In this document: positions 29,741 through 33,176 of the stretch, in pieces
How positions within the stretch are numbered: the first letter of the stretch is position 1
Layout of the letters: the number at the start of each line of letters is the position of its first letter
Assembly: GCA_026415235.1 (NCBI GenBank)
Contig: JAOAHM010000085.1
Span: forward strand, 1 to 33,176
DNA from: Ignavibacteria bacterium
GTDB lineage: Bacteria > Bacteroidota > Ignavibacteria > Ch128b
Length of the DNA: 33,176 nucleotides
Reading direction: 5' to 3'
Translations under genes and position numbers: made by a program
Notes under the pieces: model-generated
Told to the model about the DNA's origin: nothing
Database searches by the model: none
What the model saw: only the letters and a program-made list of their open reading frames with translations

Positions 29741-29826
29741 ATTTGAAATTCCTTTTATTATCTTCTTTCATTCAAAATTAACGAACTTTCTAAAGAATTT
29801 ATTTACTGAAATATTTCCGCAACTTT

Positions 29827-30810
29827 TCAATTTTCGATTTTTATCTTTTCTAAATCCAATAAAATTCCATAAAACATTGCACCTTTCTTGCCGTGACTAA
29901 CTATTTGATAATACCTTGAGATTTTGTCGTCATTAAGTAGAATTTTAATTTTTTTATTTAATCTTGAAATATTTGCTCTGAATGTAGTAGTTGATAAAGG
30001 CTGCTTATTATATATAATTTTTTTTAATACTAATCTGTGCAATTCAAGATCGGGAAAACTTTCTTCATGATATATATATATTTCATTGATTATTTCAAGC
30101 GGGACAAATAATCCTGACATTTTTACTTCACTAATACCTTGTAGTTTTTTTTCTACAAAGAATCTGTAATAGGAGAACTCAATTGGAGAAAATGGAACTT
30201 CATATTGTCCAATGTAAACTCTGCCTTTCTTAATCTGCAATATTAGTTCTGGTAATAATGATTTTTTAATATTGTTTAATTCATTTTCTAACCTTATTAT
30301 TTTTGGCAAAGTTGTGTTTAATTTAACTTCTTTAATATCACCACCATACTTTGGGTTACGAATATATATTAGTTTAAGTGGAAATTCTTTTGAAAAGTCA
30401 CCTGACTCACTCAATAGTATCCAACAAACTTGCATCGCTGGAGTGCCTGATGAAATTGAAGCGGTATATTCAATAAATTCATTTTTCGGTAAAGTATCAC
30501 AAAAAGTTTTGAGCTTTTCATATATTTCATTATGGTCTACAACATCGTTAATATTAAGTTCGAATAGTAATACTTTATTTGAAAGTTTCCTTTTTTTAAT
30601 TTCTTTAATTAAGTATAAGCCTATTCCTTTAAAATCAATCTCTGAACTTGAATTGTATAATAGAATAATCTCATCATATTTCATTTGTTTAAGTATTGTT
30701 AAGATAGCCCCATCTTCTTGACCCATCAATTTTCCAGCGTCATTTGTTCCAATAAAGGATAGCAAAATTTTTTTTATTTTTTTCATAAATTCATTGGAGT
30801 TTTTAATCAT
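29827..30810 (-). CDS. CARF-domain protein (RtcR-like sensor) with probable C-terminal winged-helix domain
   Basis: LLSFIGTNDAGKL...AILTILKQMKYDEIILLYNSSSE (beta-strand 1 region) and YTASISSGTPAMQVCWILL (the S/T-x-GT-x-x-M/Q-x-x-W motif of CARF/RtcR N-termini), KLIYIRNPKYGG. C-terminal EVPFSPIEFSYYRFFVEKKLQG...TTTFRANISRLNKKIKILL resembles an OmpR/PhoB-type wHTH. Alternative ATG at 30786. Confidence 0.72.
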   Translation of the reverse strand: MIKNSNEFMKKIKKILLSFIGTNDAGKLMGQEDGAILTILKQMKYDEIILLYNSSSEIDFKGIGLYLIKEIKKRKLSNKVLLFELNINDVVDHNEIYEKLKTFCDTLPKNEFIEYTASISSGTPAMQVCWILLSESGDFSKEFPLKLIYIRNPKYGGDIKEVKLNTTLPKIIRLENELNNIKKSLLPELILQIKKGRVYIGQYEVPFSPIEFSYYRFFVEKKLQGISEVKMSGLFVPLEIINEIYIYHEESFPDLELHRLVLKKIIYNKQPLSTTTFRANISRLNKKIKILLNDDKISRYYQIVSHGKKGAMFYGILLDLEKIKIEN

Positions 30811-30821
30811 TTAATAGTTAT

Positions 30822-30839
30822 TTATAAATTAAATTATAA
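30822..30839. promoter_or_regulatory. Near-perfect AT-rich palindrome TTATAAATT|AAATTATAA in the divergent intergenic region (candidate operator)
   Basis: 18 bp with one mismatched pair, between the CARF gene and the hemerythrin-like gene. Confidence 0.3.
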
Positions 30840-30859
30840 TAAAATGTCAATATTTTCCA

Positions 30860-31360
30860 ATGAAACGATTTGAACAATTATATTATCTTTCGTGGGATCA
30901 TCGCTCTGCTTTGATGGAAGCTTTTAACGTCTCAAAGTATGTTGATGAATTCGATAATCTTCAAACTCTTGAGAAAAGAAATTCTATCATTAATTTTTAT
31001 GAAAAAGATTTGCTTCTTCATTTCAGAGCTGAAGAAGAAATTCTTTTACCAAGAATGACTTTAAATTCTGAAGTGAACATCGAATTAATCAGAAAGACTC
31101 TTGATGATCATATACTCATCCATAGTTTAATTATTTTATTAAAAAAGGAAACCAACGATTTTCAGAAATTGAAATCTATCCTAAAAGAATTTGCAACGAA
31201 CTTAACAGCACACATCAGATTTGAAGAACGAGAGCTTTTTGAACATGCTCAATCTATTTTGAACAATAATGATTTTAACGAAATACAAAAAGAAATCACC
31301 GAACGATATGGAGATAAATATCTCTCACCTTCCTGCGATTTACCAGAAGAACTTGCATAG
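30860..31360 (+). CDS. Hemerythrin-like (HHE cation-binding) domain protein
   Basis: WDHRSALM, LLLHFRAEEEILLPRM, LDDHILIHSLI, LTAHIRFEERELFEHA: spaced H/E ligands typical of the HHE family. Confidence 0.88.
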   Translation: MKRFEQLYYLSWDHRSALMEAFNVSKYVDEFDNLQTLEKRNSIINFYEKDLLLHFRAEEEILLPRMTLNSEVNIELIRKTLDDHILIHSLIILLKKETNDFQKLKSILKEFATNLTAHIRFEERELFEHAQSILNNNDFNEIQKEITERYGDKYLSPSCDLPEELA

Positions 31361-31452
31361 AAATTGACTTGAAGAACTTAAATTCTTTACTAACTTTTAA
31401 CAAAAATTTTTTTCATTGCAAAAGTAATTGTTCAGATTTTTAAATTGTCACT

Positions 31453-32835
31453 ATGAGCATCGTAAAATTTGAAGCATCTTTGAACATTTCACCTTTCGAA
31501 CTTTTCAGTCGAATTCATCCTGAAGAAGGTTGGATTTTTTTTGATACTTCTCTTCAAAATGTTCCTTACTCAAACTACTCAATAATTTGTATCAAACCGA
31601 AGATTATCGTTTCATTCGATGGAAATAAGTTCACTATAAGAGACCAACAAAAAGTTGAAAATGTAACTTCAACTGAACCATTAAAATTTCTAAGAGAATT
31701 ATTTCTAAAGCTCAAAAATGATTACACTTCGGAAGTTGTATCTAACACTTTCACATCTGGATTTGCTGGATATTTTTCCTATGACTTTGGAATGAAGATT
31801 GAAAAAGTTGGAAGTAAAAATCCTTCATCTACAAATCTACCAGAAATTTTTCTTGCGTTTTTTGAAAATGTTTTAGTCTTTAATCATTCAACAAAAAAGT
31901 ATGAAGTCTATTCATATAATTCACCAAAAGAGTTTTTGGATTTTATTTTCAGACGATTAGAAACTCCTAAAAAACCTTTGCAACAAAATTTTAAAATTGA
32001 ATTCAAATCAAATTTTTCTAAAGAGGAATATCTTAAGACAATCGAACGAGTGAAGAAGTATATTGAAGAAGGTGATGTGTATCAGATAAATTTATCTCAA
32101 CAATTTCAGTGTAATGTCAATCTTCATCCAATTGAAATATATTCACGACTTAGAGAGAGAAATCCCGCTCAGTTTTCAGCTTTGATTTGTGTTAATCAAA
32201 ACCAATGGATTTTAAGTTCTTCCCCTGAACTATTTATTGATTTGAAAGGGAAAAAAGTTATCACAAAACCAATCAAAGGAACGATTAGGCGAGGAAAAAA
32301 TTCAGACGAAGATGAAGAGCTAAAAAATCAATTACTAAATAGCGAAAAAGATTCAGCTGAATTGCTTATGATTGTTGATTTGGAAAGAAATGATTTTGGA
32401 AAAATTGCTCGTGCTGGTAGTGTTAAAGTTAATTCATTAAAGCGAGTTGAGACTTATGCAAGTGTTCACCATCTCGTCGCTGAAATTGAAAGTGAACTTA
32501 TGAATGATAAAGATATTTTTGATTTGATTGAAGCAATGTTTCCTGGTGGTTCAATAACAGGAGCACCAAAAAAAAGAGCAATGGAAATTATTGATGAACT
32601 CGAAAAAACAAAGCGTGGTGTTTACACTGGTTCAATTGGCTATATTGATTTGAATGGTAATTCGATGTTCAACATTGCAATTAGAACTTTGATTTATGAA
32701 AATGGAAAATTGTTTCTCAATCTTGGAGGAGGAATTGTTTACGATAGTAATCCAGAAAAAGAATTCGATGAGACATTGCAAAAAGGTAAAGCTATCTTTC
32801 AATCTTTATTAGGAGATATTCTTGAAACAGATTGA
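31453..32835 (+). CDS. pabB: Aminodeoxychorismate synthase component I / chorismate-binding enzyme
   Basis: YLKTIERVKKYIEEGDVYQINLSQQF, SSSPELFIDLKGKKVITKPIKGTIRRG, LLMIVDLERNDFGKIARAGSV, FPGGSITGAPKKRAMEIIDELEKTKRGVYTGSIGYID. Confidence 0.92.
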   Translation: MSIVKFEASLNISPFELFSRIHPEEGWIFFDTSLQNVPYSNYSIICIKPKIIVSFDGNKFTIRDQQKVENVTSTEPLKFLRELFLKLKNDYTSEVVSNTFTSGFAGYFSYDFGMKIEKVGSKNPSSTNLPEIFLAFFENVLVFNHSTKKYEVYSYNSPKEFLDFIFRRLETPKKPLQQNFKIEFKSNFSKEEYLKTIERVKKYIEEGDVYQINLSQQFQCNVNLHPIEIYSRLRERNPAQFSALICVNQNQWILSSSPELFIDLKGKKVITKPIKGTIRRGKNSDEDEELKNQLLNSEKDSAELLMIVDLERNDFGKIARAGSVKVNSLKRVETYASVHHLVAEIESELMNDKDIFDLIEAMFPGGSITGAPKKRAMEIIDELEKTKRGVYTGSIGYIDLNGNSMFNIAIRTLIYENGKLFLNLGGGIVYDSNPEKEFDETLQKGKAIFQSLLGDILETD

Positions 32836-33176
32836 TCCATTCTCAAATACTTCTTACAAATTTGGTTTTGGCTTCTTTGAAACAATGCGAGCAATCTATG
32901 AAAAAATTATTTTTTTCGATGAACATATTGCAAGATTGAACACTTCGTTGAAGAAATTCAATCTCAATAAAGTTGATAAAGAGATTATCTATCAAAATAT
33001 TTTGAAAGAAATCAAAAAGAAAAAATTTAAAGATGCTCGAATTCGTATCACTTACTCACTTCAAAATGATAATTCAATCATAACTTATGAAGTTCAAAAA
33101 TTTGAACATACTTTTCCTGATCGTGCAAAAATTTCCTTCTCTAAAATTAAATTAATTCACGGTGATGAACTTAGAC
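32822..33176 (+). CDS. Aminotransferase class IV (PabC/4-amino-4-deoxychorismate lyase-like), truncated at the window end
   Basis: TTG start with AGGAG about 7 nt upstream, 14-nt overlap with pabB; translation KQIDPFSNTSYKFGFGFFETMRAIYEKIIFFDEHIARLNTSLKKFN matches the class IV fold N-terminus (GxGFFET, HxxRL). Confidence 0.82.
   Translation, partial: MKQIDPFSNTSYKFGFGFFETMRAIYEKIIFFDEHIARLNTSLKKFNLNKVDKEIIYQNILKEIKKKKFKDARIRITYSLQNDNSIITYEVQKFEHTFPDRAKISFSKIKLIHGDELR

Noticed and set aside
30272-30721. 149-aa plus-strand ORF inside the CARF gene
   Set aside because: Antisense shadow ORF; Ser/Ile-rich composition expected from reading the opposite strand of AT-rich coding DNA; no family signature.
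26567-30860. Type III CRISPR locus (prompted by the CARF and HEPN signals)
   Set aside because: No direct-repeat array and no Cas10/Csm/Cmr-like ORFs in the window; CARF and HEPN are on different proteins with two-component partners.
26567-30860. Transposon or prophage island carrying the cassette
   Set aside because: No integrase, transposase, tRNA or flanking direct repeats seen at either boundary; the 3' gene overlaps the mqnC end by 14 nt.

Overview
AT-rich chromosomal window, probably from the Bacteroidota/Chlorobiota/Ignavibacteria group (inferred from gene content and order). Most of it is dense housekeeping sequence: a partial class I fructose-bisphosphate aldolase (-); an envelope/lipid A run uppS-bamA-skp-skp-lpxD-lpxC/fabZ-lpxA; lipoate ligase-like and panB; a four-gene operon of two D-Ala-D-Ala-ligase-like ATP-grasp proteins, a GNAT and a KamA-family radical SAM enzyme; pncB-pncA; proS; tandem CDGSH; transaldolase; an LLM flavin oxidoreductase (-); a DUF218 protein; a BtuF-like lipoprotein; an mqnE-mqnA fusion and mqnC; a hemerythrin-like gene; pabB and a partial pabC-like gene. 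The strongest novelty candidate is a four-gene minus-strand cassette at 26567-30810 inserted between mqnC and the hemerythrin-like gene. It encodes an RtcR-like CARF protein with a probable C-terminal winged helix, a 398-aa protein I cannot assign, a soluble histidine kinase, and a response regulator whose non-DNA-binding C-terminus carries an RNKSIH (Rx4H) HEPN-ribonuclease-like motif. CARF sensing and a HEPN-like output therefore seem to be split across proteins linked by a phosphorelay, with no CRISPR array in the window. Secondary points are the ATP-grasp/GNAT/KamA operon with a possible ATT start codon, the MqnE-MqnA fusion, a cluster of five REP-like inverted repeats between the mqn genes, and an A-tract/T-tract-rich intergenic region. 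All family calls come from reading translated sequence by eye; no searches were run.
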